A DNA stretch of 64,000 nt. It comes from JAGLOK01 sp963675575 (GTDB lineage: Bacteria > Bacillota > Clostridia > Christensenellales > UMGS416). Where the stretch lies: the NCBI GenBank assembly GCA_963675575.1, contig OY776378.1:1240001-1304000 (forward strand). Direction: 5' to 3'. The stretch's first letter is position 1. The number at the start of each line of letters is the position of its first letter. This document shows positions 8,358 through 17,963 of the stretch, one piece after another. The position numbers and the translations under genes are program-made. Under the pieces are notes generated by a model, which was given only the letters and a program-made list of their open reading frames with translations, was not told where the DNA came from and searched no databases.

Positions 8358-9269
8358 ATGCAAAACGTATTCGACCAAACGCTTACGCTTTTTATTGTGA
8401 TGATAGTAGGTCTTCTGGTTGCGAAACTTGATATTTTCACACATGAGGTCAGAAAAAAATTATCGCAGTTTCTAATTACTGTTACATCTCCGATGCTCAT
8501 AATCAAAAACTTTCAGATTGATTATTCTAGCGCTTTGCTTGTGAACATGGGAATTGTGGCTATTATTGCCTTTTTACTGATTGGGCTGGGAATACTTGTC
8601 GGATGGAATGTATGGAGAAAGGCAGGCGAGGACAGGCGGCCTGTCTTGGCATATGCCACGGCGTTTCCAAACTGCGGATATTTGGGATATCCGGTTATCG
8701 GCGGCTTGTTCGGCTCGGAAGGCATAATTTATGTCGCCATTTTTGTAATGGTCTTTCAGATATATATGTGGACTTTGGGTGTTTGGATGTTTACGGGAAA
8801 ACCAAGTAAATGGTACAAGCCTTTTTTGCGGCCGCCTCTTATAGCTGTCGTTATTGGAATTATAATATTTATTTTTTCAGTAACAATTCCCACTCCAATC
8901 TACAATGCGTTTGATATGGTAGGGGGGATGACTTCACCATTGGCGATGCTTCTTGTGGGAGCATATCTGGCGGACTCAAAACTAAAAGATATTTTAGCTG
9001 AAAAACAGATATATTTGCTTTCACTGTTCAGATTCGTGCTTTGGCCCACCATTATGTTTTTCGCGCTCAAGCCGTTTCACTTTAGTGATGTTATGTACGC
9101 GTCGTGTGTCCTGCTTTCAGCGATGCCTGCGGCCGCAAATACTGTGATACTTGCCACGCGCTATGACAAAAATCCTAAATTCGCAAGCGAGCTTGTGGCG
9201 CTAACAACGCTTATTTCCATCGCATCAATACCGCTTTGGATGTATTTTATAACAGGAGGAATAGGATGA
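8358..9269 (+). CDS. AEC-family (auxin efflux carrier-type) permease
   Basis: A 303-residue integral membrane protein with about ten hydrophobic helices in two repeats. The FPNCGYLGYPVIGGLFG and AMPAAANTVILATRY segments are typical of the AEC/malate permease family. These carriers export or exchange organic anions; the substrate here cannot be read from sequence. The ATG at 8358 follows an AGGGGA site; a TTG one codon earlier is less likely. The stop overlaps the next gene (ATGA). Confidence 0.88.
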   Translation: MQNVFDQTLTLFIVMIVGLLVAKLDIFTHEVRKKLSQFLITVTSPMLIIKNFQIDYSSALLVNMGIVAIIAFLLIGLGILVGWNVWRKAGEDRRPVLAYATAFPNCGYLGYPVIGGLFGSEGIIYVAIFVMVFQIYMWTLGVWMFTGKPSKWYKPFLRPPLIAVVIGIIIFIFSVTIPTPIYNAFDMVGGMTSPLAMLLVGAYLADSKLKDILAEKQIYLLSLFRFVLWPTIMFFALKPFHFSDVMYASCVLLSAMPAAANTVILATRYDKNPKFASELVALTTLISIASIPLWMYFITGGIG

Positions 9270-9688
9270 ACCAAAAAGAACTGGTTGAAATCGCCGAGGG
9301 TAAGTTCGGCAATTACAATTGCGCGCAAACCGTGCTGCTATCCATGTCAAAGTATTTTAGTATGGAAAGTGAAGAATTGGAACACATAGCCGCGCCTTTC
9401 GGCGGAGGTTTGTGCGGGACGCGAGTATCAGTGTGCGGAGCTGTAAGCGGTGGACTGATGTTTATTGGTCTTAAAGAAAAAAACAGTTCTAGGGCTACGG
9501 CATCAGGGCAGCATCTCATTGCCTTTGTTGAAGAAAAGTACGGGCACAGATGCTGTGAGAAAATTCTTGATATAGATTTCAGCGACGATGAACAGGTGGC
9601 GAGGGAAAAGAAAGCAAAAGGTAAAACAATTTGCACTCCGCTCATAAAAGATATTTGTTCATGGCTAGCAGAAAGATACGATAAATAA
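9266..9688 (+). CDS. C_GCAxxG_C_C family protein
   Basis: A 140-residue small redox-like protein with the family hallmark GGGLCGTRVSVCGAVSGG at about residues 40-57, plus an N-terminal NYNCAQ and later CC and IC positions. The cysteine pattern suggests metal or redox cofactor binding; biochemical function is not established. The start is chosen at the ATG overlapping the permease stop, which gives the normal family N-terminus. Co-transcription with the permease is likely. Confidence 0.85.
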   Translation: MNQKELVEIAEGKFGNYNCAQTVLLSMSKYFSMESEELEHIAAPFGGGLCGTRVSVCGAVSGGLMFIGLKEKNSSRATASGQHLIAFVEEKYGHRCCEKILDIDFSDDEQVAREKKAKGKTICTPLIKDICSWLAERYDK

Positions 9689-9707
9689 TTTATAAGGAGG
9701 GATTGTT

Positions 9708-9890
9708 ATGGGAATATCTAAACCGACAAAAGTAACATTTTGGATTGCTTTTATTATGGGAGCTTTCGCTATTTTAAACCAATATTTTTTCAAACTCAAT
9801 ATACCGATTATTAGCTCGATACCAAACATGATTTTATTGACAATAGCATTTATACTGCTTGTTGCAGGAGTTGTGTTTAAAAAGATGTAA
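9708..9890 (+). CDS. Small two-helix membrane protein, function unknown
   Basis: A 60-residue protein with two predicted membrane helices (about residues 10-25 and 38-56) and a short basic C-terminus (FKKM). A strong TAAGGAGGG ribosome site and a clear terminator after it support a real gene. I do not recognise a family. It ends the permease/C_GCAxxG_C_C transcript. Confidence 0.7.
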   Translation: MGISKPTKVTFWIAFIMGAFAILNQYFFKLNIPIISSIPNMILLTIAFILLVAGVVFKKM

Positions 9891-9902
9891 TTACTATAAT
9901 TA

Positions 9903-9940
9903 AGCCGCAGTTCATTTTTAGTAAATGGCTGCGGCTTTTT
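9903..9940 (+). terminator. Rho-independent terminator
   Basis: A long hairpin: AGCCGCAG pairs with CTGCGGCT and an inner CATTT/AAATG extends it, followed by TTTTT. It closes the 8.3-9.9 kb transcription unit. Confidence 0.9.
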
Positions 9941-9954
9941 ATTGCCGATAAAAC

Positions 9955-9982
9955 TTGAAATTTATTCTTAAAACTGTATAAT
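9955..9982 (+). promoter_or_regulatory. Promoter of the paaK-ior cluster
   Basis: TTGAAA at 9955-9960 and TATAAT at 9977-9982, 16-nt spacer, right after the preceding terminator. The leader to paaK is about 105 nt. Confidence 0.75.
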
Positions 9983-10094
9983 GAAATCTATAATTTTTTA
10001 AAACTAATTTTATATTTATACTCAAAATAGAACGGTAAAACGGTAGGACTTATTAGTAAAAGATCATGCCGATTCGCTTTGGAAAGGGCATTTT

Positions 10095-11399
10095 ATGTAT
10101 TGGAACGAAGCAATAGAAACAGCTCCACGGGAAAGAATCAAAGAAATTCAGCTTGAAAACCTTAAAGAATGTGTTAAGAGAGTTTATAACGCTGTACCTT
10201 TGTACAAACAGAAGTTTGACGAAGCGGGGATAAAGCCTAAAGATATTCAAACTCTTGATGATTTACAGAAAATACCTTTTACTTATAAGGAAGATTTGCG
10301 CAAAACATATCCTTTCGGGATGTTTGCCGTTCCAAAAAAAGATGTTGTACGTATACACGCATCAAGCGGAACGACGGGGAAACCCACAGTTGTTGGGTAT
10401 ACAAAAAATGATCTTGAGATGTGGTCTGAGGTAATGGCGCGCCTTTGCATGGCGGGAGGAGCCAGCGCGGACGACACAGCGCAGGTAGCTTTTGGATATG
10501 GGTTATTCACCGGGGCTTTCGGACTGCATTACGCGCTTGAAAAAATCGGGGCAACCGTAGTTCCGACATCAAGCGGAAACACGGAAAAGCAAATCATGCT
10601 GATGAAGGATTTTGAAACCACAATTCTGATTTCCACTCCTTCATACGCGCTTTATATTTCTGAAGTTATGGCGAAAATGGGAATTGATCCAAAACGCGAT
10701 CTTCATTTAAAATTCGGACTTTTTGGCGCGGAGGCTTCAACTGAAGAAATGCGCAGTGCGTTGGAAGAGCGTCTGAACATCATAGCCACCGAAAACTACG
10801 GGCTTTCTGAGATAATAGGTCCGGGTGTTTCCGGAGAGTGTACGCATAAATGCGGCATGCACATAAACGAAGATCACTTCATAGTTGAGATAATAGACCC
10901 AAAAACAGGCGAAGTGCTCCCGGAAGGCGAGCAGGGTGAGGTTGTAATATCCGCCGTAACAAAAGAAGCACTGCCAATTCTGCGCTATCGCACAAAGGAT
11001 ATATCATATCTTATCCCTGAAAAATGCGAGTGTGGCAGAACTTTTGCAAGAATGGCCAAGATTAAGGGCAGAAGCGATGATATGCTTGTAATACGAGGAG
11101 TTAATGTGTTCCCGTCTCAGATTGAGGAAGTTTTGCTCAAATCTCAGGATGTGGAGCCGCATTACGAGATAATAGTATCTCGGGAAAACTGGCTGGATCA
11201 GCTGGAGATATTGGTGGAAGTCGCCGATTCCGGTTTGCTTGAAAACTATGCGAAGCTTGAAGGCCTTCAAAATACAATACGCGCGAAACTGCGCACAATT
11301 CTTTCAATCGATGCAAAAGTAAAATTGGTTGAACCCAATACGCTTAAGCGTTTTCAGGGGAAGGCACAAAGAGTTACCGATTTGAGAGACAAAGAATAA
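10095..11399 (+). CDS. paaK: Phenylacetate-CoA ligase (first copy)
   Basis: A 434-residue AMP-forming ligase of the PaaK branch of the adenylate-forming superfamily, activating aryl acids with ATP and CoA. The P-loop-like SSGTTGKPT (near residues 90-98), ENYGLSEIIGPG and the C-terminal GRSDDMLVIRGVNVFPSQIE hinge are all present. It heads a cluster with iorA and iorB, so the likely substrates are phenylacetate, indoleacetate or related aryl acids. It could run in reverse, releasing aryl acid and ATP, but sequence cannot settle direction. A closely similar paralogue lies after iorB. Confidence 0.92.
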   Translation: MYWNEAIETAPRERIKEIQLENLKECVKRVYNAVPLYKQKFDEAGIKPKDIQTLDDLQKIPFTYKEDLRKTYPFGMFAVPKKDVVRIHASSGTTGKPTVVGYTKNDLEMWSEVMARLCMAGGASADDTAQVAFGYGLFTGAFGLHYALEKIGATVVPTSSGNTEKQIMLMKDFETTILISTPSYALYISEVMAKMGIDPKRDLHLKFGLFGAEASTEEMRSALEERLNIIATENYGLSEIIGPGVSGECTHKCGMHINEDHFIVEIIDPKTGEVLPEGEQGEVVISAVTKEALPILRYRTKDISYLIPEKCECGRTFARMAKIKGRSDDMLVIRGVNVFPSQIEEVLLKSQDVEPHYEIIVSRENWLDQLEILVEVADSGLLENYAKLEGLQNTIRAKLRTILSIDAKVKLVEPNTLKRFQGKAQRVTDLRDKE

Positions 11400-11418
11400 T
11401 TCAAATTCAGGAGAAAAC

Positions 11419-13152
11419 ATGAAAGAACTTTATTTAGGAAACGAAGCCGTAGCCCGCGGTGCTTGGGAAGCCGGATGCACAGTCGTAGCCGCATATCCGG
11501 GAACGCCCAGCACGGAAATTACAGAGTCTGTTGCAAAATACGATGAAATATATTCCGAGTGGTCGCCCAATGAGAAGGTAGCGCTTGAGGTTGGTATAGG
11601 AGCGTCATTTGCTGGAGCGAGGGCAATGGTTTGCATGAAGCATGTTGGAGTAAATGTAGCGGCGGACCCACTTTTCACTTCAAGCTATACCGGAGTTAAC
11701 GGCGGGCTTGTTATAGTTGTTGCAGACGACCCAGGGATGCATTCATCACAGAATGAGCAGGATTCGAGATATTACGCGAAATCCGCTCATTTACCAATGC
11801 TTGAGCCTTCTTCTTCACAGGAAGCGAAAGTATTTGTGAGACTGGCGTTTGATATATCAGAAAAATACGATACGCCTGTTATGGTTCGCTTGACTACAAG
11901 GGTAAGTCATTCGCGCGGACTGGTGGAGCTTAACGACAGAATAGATATTGAGCTTAAAGAATATGAAAAAGATATCGCCAAATATGTAATGATGCCTGGC
12001 ATGGCAAGGCGTCGACATAAATTGGTTGAAAAGCGTGAAAAGACCATGCAGGAGGACGCAAATACTTTCAACATTAATACTGTTGAAATGGCGGACGCAG
12101 ATATAGGGGTAATTACCAGCGGACTTTGCTATCAATATACAAAAGAGGCGCTTCCGAATGCTTCGGTTTTAAAGCTTGGATGCGTTTATCCTCTTCCTAT
12201 TCAAAAAATTCGAGAATTTTCAAAGCAGGTTAAAAAGCTATATGTTATAGAAGAACTTGAGCCGATAATTGAAGATACGCTTAAAGCCAACGGAATTGAC
12301 TGCATAGGAAAAGAAATATTTACTGTGCAGGGCGAGTATTCGGTAAATATGATTAAAAAGGCTATTCTTGGAATAGACGTAGACGCTATTGAAGGCGAAA
12401 AAGAGTTGCCCGTCCGTCCGCCTATTATGTGCCCAGGCTGCCCACACCGCGGAGCTTATTTCATCATGAAAAAGCTTAAGCTTGTGGTTAACGGCGATAT
12501 CGGATGCTACACTCTTGGAGCTTTGCCGCCGGTGGCTTCCATGGACACCTGCGTTTGTATGGGAGCTTCAATAGGAATGACACATGGAATGGAAAAAGCA
12601 CGCGGCAAGGAGTTTTCAAAGAAAGAAGTAGCAATCATAGGAGATTCGACCTTTATGCACTCAGGCATTACAGGTCTTATTGATGTTGTTTATAACTCTG
12701 GCAATTCCACAGTTATCATAGTCGACAACAGAACAACAGGAATGACAGGCCATCAGAACAACCCGACTAACGGATTCAATATAAAAGGCGACCCGGCATT
12801 CGCGATTGACCTTGAGACGCTTTGCAAGGCTGTTGGAGTGGAGTTTATAAAGACCATTGACCCATTTGACCTGACAGGCTTTGAATCGGGGCTAAAGGAA
12901 GCTCTGGACTATGATGGCCCTGCGGTAATAATATCAAAAAGAGAGTGTGCACTTCTGGATAAGACTAAATGGCAGACTGCGTGCTATATCACAAGCGACA
13001 CATGTATAGGATGCAAACGCTGCTTGAAGCTCGGCTGTCCCGCGCTTGTCAATGACGGTAAGAAAGTTAAGATAGACCCGACCCTTTGCGTCGGATGCGG
13101 GCTGTGTATAGATGTTTGCCCCACAAAATCAATTCACAGGGGGGAAGCATAA
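11419..13152 (+). CDS. iorA: Indolepyruvate:ferredoxin oxidoreductase, alpha subunit
   Basis: A 577-residue subunit converting aryl-2-oxoacids, with CoA and oxidised ferredoxin, to aryl-acyl-CoA, CO2 and reduced ferredoxin. The N-terminal pyrimidine-binding half starts with AAYPGTPSTEI. The thiamine-diphosphate region contains IGDSTFMHSGITGL and VDNRTTGMTG. Two 4Fe-4S clusters are encoded near the C-terminus by CIGCKRCLKLGC and CVGCGLCIDVCP. Full family length. It requires iorB, which overlaps its stop by one base. Confidence 0.96.
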   Translation: MKELYLGNEAVARGAWEAGCTVVAAYPGTPSTEITESVAKYDEIYSEWSPNEKVALEVGIGASFAGARAMVCMKHVGVNVAADPLFTSSYTGVNGGLVIVVADDPGMHSSQNEQDSRYYAKSAHLPMLEPSSSQEAKVFVRLAFDISEKYDTPVMVRLTTRVSHSRGLVELNDRIDIELKEYEKDIAKYVMMPGMARRRHKLVEKREKTMQEDANTFNINTVEMADADIGVITSGLCYQYTKEALPNASVLKLGCVYPLPIQKIREFSKQVKKLYVIEELEPIIEDTLKANGIDCIGKEIFTVQGEYSVNMIKKAILGIDVDAIEGEKELPVRPPIMCPGCPHRGAYFIMKKLKLVVNGDIGCYTLGALPPVASMDTCVCMGASIGMTHGMEKARGKEFSKKEVAIIGDSTFMHSGITGLIDVVYNSGNSTVIIVDNRTTGMTGHQNNPTNGFNIKGDPAFAIDLETLCKAVGVEFIKTIDPFDLTGFESGLKEALDYDGPAVIISKRECALLDKTKWQTACYITSDTCIGCKRCLKLGCPALVNDGKKVKIDPTLCVGCGLCIDVCPTKSIHRGEA

Positions 13153-13721
13153 TGAATACCACATCAATATTAATTGTAGGCGTAGGCGGTCAGGGAACAT
13201 TGCTTTCAAGTAGAATTTTGGGCAAACTTGCAGGATTTAAAGGATACGACGTAAAAGTATCCGAAGTCCACGGAATGGCTCAGCGCGGAGGAAGCGTTGT
13301 AACATATGTGCGCATGGGCGAAGAAGTGCTTTCGCCGATAATAGAAGAAAACGGTGCGGACTTTATGATTTCTTATGAGAAACTTGAAGCATTGCGCTAT
13401 GTTAGCCTTATGAAAAAAGAAGGCAAGATTGTTGTGAACAATCAGCGCATTGACCCAATGCCTGTTATCACAGGCACGGCTGATTATCCCAACGAAGTAG
13501 TGGAAAAGCTTAAAAACAAAATAGAAACTTACGAGATGGACGCGGTTGGCGTGGCAAACGCACTGGGCAATATACGTGTGGTAAATACAATAATGATTGG
13601 CAAGCTCGCGTCGATTATGGGCGATGACAAGGAATTATGGATTAAAGCTGTAACGGAGTGCGTCCCTCCAAAAACTGTAGATATAAACGTTAAAGCGTTT
13701 AATGTAGGATACGAAGCATAG
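13152..13721 (+). CDS. iorB: Indolepyruvate:ferredoxin oxidoreductase, beta subunit
   Basis: A 189-residue gamma/beta-type subunit of the 2-oxoacid:ferredoxin oxidoreductase family. It has the N-terminal GVGGQGTLLSSRIL segment and EVHGMAQRGGSVVTYVR, both diagnostic. The ATG overlaps the iorA stop (TAATG) behind a CAGGGGGGAAG ribosome site. An in-frame extension upstream lies within the iorA ferredoxin coding region and is not the start. Confidence 0.95.
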   Translation: MNTTSILIVGVGGQGTLLSSRILGKLAGFKGYDVKVSEVHGMAQRGGSVVTYVRMGEEVLSPIIEENGADFMISYEKLEALRYVSLMKKEGKIVVNNQRIDPMPVITGTADYPNEVVEKLKNKIETYEMDAVGVANALGNIRVVNTIMIGKLASIMGDDKELWIKAVTECVPPKTVDINVKAFNVGYEA

Positions 13722-13742
13722 AACATCTAAGGAGAGTAAGTT

Positions 13743-15041
13743 ATGATTTGGAACGAGAAGTATGAGTGCATGGAACGCTCCGAAATGGAGGAGCTGCAAA
13801 GCGAGAGACTTAGAAAAATCGTGGCATATTCCTATGCCAATGTGCCTTATTACAAAAAGAAAATGGACGCAAAAGGAGTTAAACCCGAAGACATTCAAGG
13901 TATTGAAGATTTGGATAAGCTACCCTTTACGGTCAAAGACGATTTGCGCGATAATTATCCATACGAAGCTTTCGCCGTTCCCATGGAAGATATCGTCAGA
14001 ATACACGCTTCAAGCGGAACGACAGGCAAGCCAACCGTTGTTGGATATACCAAAAATGATATAGAAACATGGGCGGAGCTTATGGCGCGCACGTTCAGCG
14101 CGAGCGGCGTTACAAAAAATTCTATAATTCAAATAGCATACGGATACGGACTTTTCACAGGCGGCTTGGGTGCACACTACGGAGCTGAAAAAATAGGTGC
14201 GGCAGTCATTCCGATATCGGGTGGAAACACACAAAAACAAATTACACTGCTTGAAGATTTTAGACCCGAAGCCATCGCGTGCACGCCTTCATATGCTCTC
14301 TATTTGGCGGAAGCGATTGAAGAACGCGGGATAAAAATTGAGGATTTAAATTTAAAATTCGGCATTTTCGGTGCAGAGCCTTGGTCAAACGAAATGCGTG
14401 AGGAAATAGAAAAGAAGCTTAAAATAAGGGCTACCGATATATACGGTCTTTCTGAGATTATAGGTCCGGGAGTTGCCACAGAATGCGAATATCAGGACGG
14501 ACTTCATATATCAGAAGACCACTTTTTACCTGAAATAATTAACCCAGAAACAGGGGAAGTAATGCCTGAAGGCGAAAAAGGCGAGATTGTTTTTACAACA
14601 CTTACAAAAGAAGGCATTCCCGTAATACGCTACAGAACGCGTGATATAACCTCTCTCAATAAAGCGAAATGCGAATGCGGGAGAACTCATGTAAGGATGC
14701 AGAAAGTTATGGGACGTAGCGATGATATGCTTATTATTCGAGGCGTAAATGTGTTCCCGACTCAGGTGGAAAGCGTGCTTGTAAGTTTCACCGAAGTTGA
14801 GCCGCATTATCTTCTTGTTGTTGACAGACAAAACAATCTTGACACCTTGGAGATTTGGGTTGAGATGAGCGAAAAACTTTTCTCGGACGAAGTGAAGAAA
14901 ATCGAAGAAGTGCGCGAGAGAATAAAAGATGAAATACAATCCCTTTTGGGACTCACAGCGAAAATAAAGCTTGTGGAACCCAAAACTATCGAGCGCAGCA
15001 CAGGCAAAGCTAAAAGGGTTTTGGACAAACGCGAGATCTGA
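13743..15041 (+). CDS. paaK: Phenylacetate-CoA ligase (second copy)
   Basis: A 432-residue paralogue of the ligase at 10095, with the same landmarks (SSGTTGKPT, DIYGLSEIIGPG, GRSDDMLIIRGVNVFPTQ). By eye the two are clearly homologous end to end but far from identical, so this is an old duplication kept in one operon rather than a recent repeat. The pair may divide aryl substrates. A GGAGAG site precedes the ATG, 21 nt after iorB. Confidence 0.92.
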   Translation: MIWNEKYECMERSEMEELQSERLRKIVAYSYANVPYYKKKMDAKGVKPEDIQGIEDLDKLPFTVKDDLRDNYPYEAFAVPMEDIVRIHASSGTTGKPTVVGYTKNDIETWAELMARTFSASGVTKNSIIQIAYGYGLFTGGLGAHYGAEKIGAAVIPISGGNTQKQITLLEDFRPEAIACTPSYALYLAEAIEERGIKIEDLNLKFGIFGAEPWSNEMREEIEKKLKIRATDIYGLSEIIGPGVATECEYQDGLHISEDHFLPEIINPETGEVMPEGEKGEIVFTTLTKEGIPVIRYRTRDITSLNKAKCECGRTHVRMQKVMGRSDDMLIIRGVNVFPTQVESVLVSFTEVEPHYLLVVDRQNNLDTLEIWVEMSEKLFSDEVKKIEEVRERIKDEIQSLLGLTAKIKLVEPKTIERSTGKAKRVLDKREI

Positions 15042-15114
15042 TTTATATTTACAAGCCAATATCAGCTTTGTGGATATCACCATACATGATATAATAACTT
15101 TAGGAGGGAATATT

Positions 15115-15543
15115 ATGGTTAAACAACTTTCGGTTTTCCTTGAAAACACAAAAGGACGCCTGTCCCAAATGACAAAAGTGCTTCAAAGCGCAAATATAGA
15201 CTTACTGGCTTTATCAATCGCCGACACCACGAATTTCGGCATCCTGCGAGCTATAGTTTCCGACGATGATTTAGCGGTAAGCGTACTTAGGGACGCCGGA
15301 TACACGGTTAACCTTAATGACGTCATTGCGGTCGCGGTTCCTGATCATCCCGGCGGACTTAGCGAAATATTGGATATTTTGGTGAAATACGATGTTAGTG
15401 TCGAATACCTTTATTCGTTCGTAAGAAAGCCAAAGGAAAACGCTCTTATTATTTTCAAAGTGGAAAATGTGCCGATTGCGGTAAAGGCTTTGAATGAAAA
15501 CAAAGTTACTGTGCTTTCAAGAGATGATTTGCTTAAACTGTAA
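15115..15543 (+). CDS. Tandem ACT-domain protein
   Basis: A 142-residue protein of two ACT domains: residues 1-70 start with VKQLSVFLENTKGRLSQ and the second half starts near VIAVAVPDHPGGLSEIL. ACT domains bind amino acids. Small tandem-ACT proteins commonly accompany PaaK genes, so a role in sensing aromatic amino acids for this cluster is plausible but unproven. It lacks any catalytic or DNA-binding domain. A strong TAGGAGGG site decides the start. Confidence 0.85.
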   Translation: MVKQLSVFLENTKGRLSQMTKVLQSANIDLLALSIADTTNFGILRAIVSDDDLAVSVLRDAGYTVNLNDVIAVAVPDHPGGLSEILDILVKYDVSVEYLYSFVRKPKENALIIFKVENVPIAVKALNENKVTVLSRDDLLKL

Positions 15544-15587
15544 AAACTCTCGAATGAAAGTATAAAAAGGCATAAGGTGGATAATTT

Positions 15588-16694
15588 TTGAATACCTACG
15601 CAGAGATTGATTTAAGCGCGCTTGAAAAAAACATAAAGGCGTATGAAGAGATTTTACCCCGCAAAACAAAGATAATAGCTGTAGTCAAAGCTAATGCATA
15701 TGGCCATGGCGTGATTGAAGTATCGAAAAAAGCTATCCAATGCGGGGTTAATATGCTTGCTGTTGCACAGCCTGAAGAGGGTGCGTTTTTAAGGGCAAAC
15801 GGTTTAGAATGCCCAATACTTGTTATGAGCGGTATGCTTCCTGAAGATATGGAAGATGTGGTAGCTCACAATTTGATTCCATTTATTTACACTGTAAATC
15901 AGCTTAAAGCACTTGAAAATTGCGCTGCAAAAAAAGAAAAGCACATTAAGTTTCACTTAAAAATAGAAACCGGTATGAACAGAATAGGAATATTGCCGGG
16001 TGAGAATCTTGATGAATTTTTAGAGGCTTTGGACAGATGTAAATATACGAAAATGACTGCTGTATGCTCTCATTTCGCAAACGCGGATGAAACAGATAAA
16101 GAGTTCGCGTCAGAACAATATCAAAAATTTGTGCGAGGGATAAAGCAAATCCGAGAAGCTGACCATTTTCCGAACGCGCACATGGCTAATTCGGCAGCGG
16201 GAGCGTCCTGTGATTTTGCTCGGTTGGATTATATACGTCTGGGAATTTCAATGTACGGCTTGCAAAGCGAAGAGCTTTGCAAGATGGAGCTTACTCCTGT
16301 AATGACGCTTAAAACAAAAGTTGTGCATGTGAAAACCGTTAAGAAAGGCGAAACGGTAGGATATTCAAGGACGTTCACCGCAAAAGGCGATGTGGAGGTA
16401 GCGACGTTGCCTGTTGGCTACGCTGACGGATTTATGCGGGCGCTCAGCAATAAGGGCGAGGTTTTAATTCACGGCAGCCGTGCCAAAGTGATAGGAAATG
16501 TTTGCATGGATCACACCATGGTCAATGTGACTGGAATTGAAGGCGTTATAGCTGGGGACGAAGTGGTACTGATCGGGAAGCAAGGAAATGATGAAGTCTC
16601 CGCAGCTGAAATGGCGGCTTGGGCAAACACCATACACTACGAGATAGTCACCTGTATTGGACAGAGGGTAGACAGGATTTTTATTGATGGATAA
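15588..16694 (+). CDS. alr: Alanine racemase
   Basis: A 368-residue PLP enzyme making D-alanine for peptidoglycan. The PLP lysine is K34 in AVVKANAYGHG and the second catalytic base is the tyrosine of GETVGYSRTF. Length is normal. It starts with TTG at 15588 behind an AAGGTGG site; no ATG fits the family N-terminus. It overlaps the following cyclo-ligase gene by 8 nt. Confidence 0.95.
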   Translation: MNTYAEIDLSALEKNIKAYEEILPRKTKIIAVVKANAYGHGVIEVSKKAIQCGVNMLAVAQPEEGAFLRANGLECPILVMSGMLPEDMEDVVAHNLIPFIYTVNQLKALENCAAKKEKHIKFHLKIETGMNRIGILPGENLDEFLEALDRCKYTKMTAVCSHFANADETDKEFASEQYQKFVRGIKQIREADHFPNAHMANSAAGASCDFARLDYIRLGISMYGLQSEELCKMELTPVMTLKTKVVHVKTVKKGETVGYSRTFTAKGDVEVATLPVGYADGFMRALSNKGEVLIHGSRAKVIGNVCMDHTMVNVTGIEGVIAGDEVVLIGKQGNDEVSAAEMAAWANTIHYEIVTCIGQRVDRIFIDG

Positions 16695-17244
16695 ATATCA
16701 CATTAGAAGTACGATGATTAATTTGCGTGGCATACTTTCTTCGCAGGAAGTGCAGTCGTCATCTAAAATTATAACGGAAAAAATAAGCCGGATGGATTCT
16801 TTTAAAAAGGCCAAAAAGGTTTTATTTTATTTTCCGTTTAAAAACGAAGTGAATGTAATTCCACTTATCGTTGAATCTTTTGCGGATAAAACAGTGTGCC
16901 TTCCCAGAAGCGAAAAAGAAAAAAGAATTATGACCGCAAGGAAAGTTGTTGATTTTGAAGGATTTGCCGAGGATAAATATGGGATTTTCTCACCGCCCGA
17001 GGCTACTGAAATAGTATCGCCTGCCGAAATTGATTTTATCGTCGTCCCGCTTGTTGCTTTTGACGGCGAGATGAACAGGATAGGCTACGGAAGCGGCTAC
17101 TATGATACTTACCTGCCAAAATGCATAAACGCTTTTAAGTGCGCAGTTGCATACAGTTTTCAAAGAAACGATGAATTTAAAAGCGAAATCCATGACGTTA
17201 AAATGGATATAGTGGTGACTGAAACAGACAATTTAACAATTTAA
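16687..17244 (+). CDS. 5-formyltetrahydrofolate cyclo-ligase
   Basis: A 185-residue enzyme of the MTHFS/YgfA family converting 5-formyl-THF and ATP to 5,10-methenyl-THF. The signature NRIGYGSGYYDTYL is near residues 130-143, preceded by FIVVPLVAFD. The ATG at 16687 lies inside the end of alr, so the genes are coupled. A TTG one codon earlier is possible but unlikely. Confidence 0.93.
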   Translation: MDKYHIRSTMINLRGILSSQEVQSSSKIITEKISRMDSFKKAKKVLFYFPFKNEVNVIPLIVESFADKTVCLPRSEKEKRIMTARKVVDFEGFAEDKYGIFSPPEATEIVSPAEIDFIVVPLVAFDGEMNRIGYGSGYYDTYLPKCINAFKCAVAYSFQRNDEFKSEIHDVKMDIVVTETDNLTI

Positions 17245-17299
17245 GTGCTTTAAGTACAGTACATTATATAAACAAACAAACGAGTGTTTCGGAGATAAT

Positions 17300-17878
17300 A
17301 TGTTTAAGGAATATAAATATTCTGTCTGGGCAATGAGCCTTAAGCTTTTGATGGTCTACTTAGGTTCTGTTATTATAAACTTGTTAATTTCATTCGGGCT
17401 GCTGTTAATGTTTAAAGACAGCCTTTTATGGCAATGGTGCGTTCAGATAATTGCCTTGATTGTACTTTATGGCCCTGTCTTTATATCCATATCTTCAGAA
17501 GGCAAAAGGGATATTTTAGCGGATAGCGCAAACGAAAAAAGATTTCAAAGAGATGCGGAATTCAAATATGATAGCAGGTATGATGAGAGAAAAGGTTTTA
17601 TAGCTGGTCTGTTTGCTCAAATACCTATTATATTGATATTCGTTGTTTGGTCAGCGATAGGCGAAAATCAAGGTGGGTCAGAATTAATTGCAAGAATGAT
17701 TTTTTCCCATTACTTTCAGCTGATAAATTCTCTTGGGTTCAATATTTTCAGTGTTATTTTTTTCGCTGTGGGTTTTATTGTATTTACAGGGCTTACATAT
17801 CTCAGTGCAAAATCATATAGGATAAAAATCTTGACGATTATCAAAAGAAAAGAAGAAAACGCTAAGAATAAAAAATAA
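17300..17878 (+). CDS. Four-helix membrane protein, function unknown
   Basis: A 192-residue protein with hydrophobic segments at about residues 12-36, 43-62, 105-122 and 145-167, and a charged loop of about 40 residues between the second and third. The C-terminus is strongly basic (KRKEENAKNKK). A GGAGA site precedes the ATG. I recognise no family. Confidence 0.65.
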   Translation: MFKEYKYSVWAMSLKLLMVYLGSVIINLLISFGLLLMFKDSLLWQWCVQIIALIVLYGPVFISISSEGKRDILADSANEKRFQRDAEFKYDSRYDERKGFIAGLFAQIPIILIFVVWSAIGENQGGSELIARMIFSHYFQLINSLGFNIFSVIFFAVGFIVFTGLTYLSAKSYRIKILTIIKRKEENAKNKK

Positions 17879-17963
17879 GCTTTAAAAATAAAGACTAATA
17901 AGAATGTAAGAAAGTACTTTTCTATTGCAGTGGCATCATCACACTTTGCCGATGTAACAGGAT

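Noticed and set aside
10095..15041. The two paaK genes as a recent duplication or repeat
   Set aside because: They are homologous along their length but differ at many residues and codons, so no long identical DNA repeat is present.
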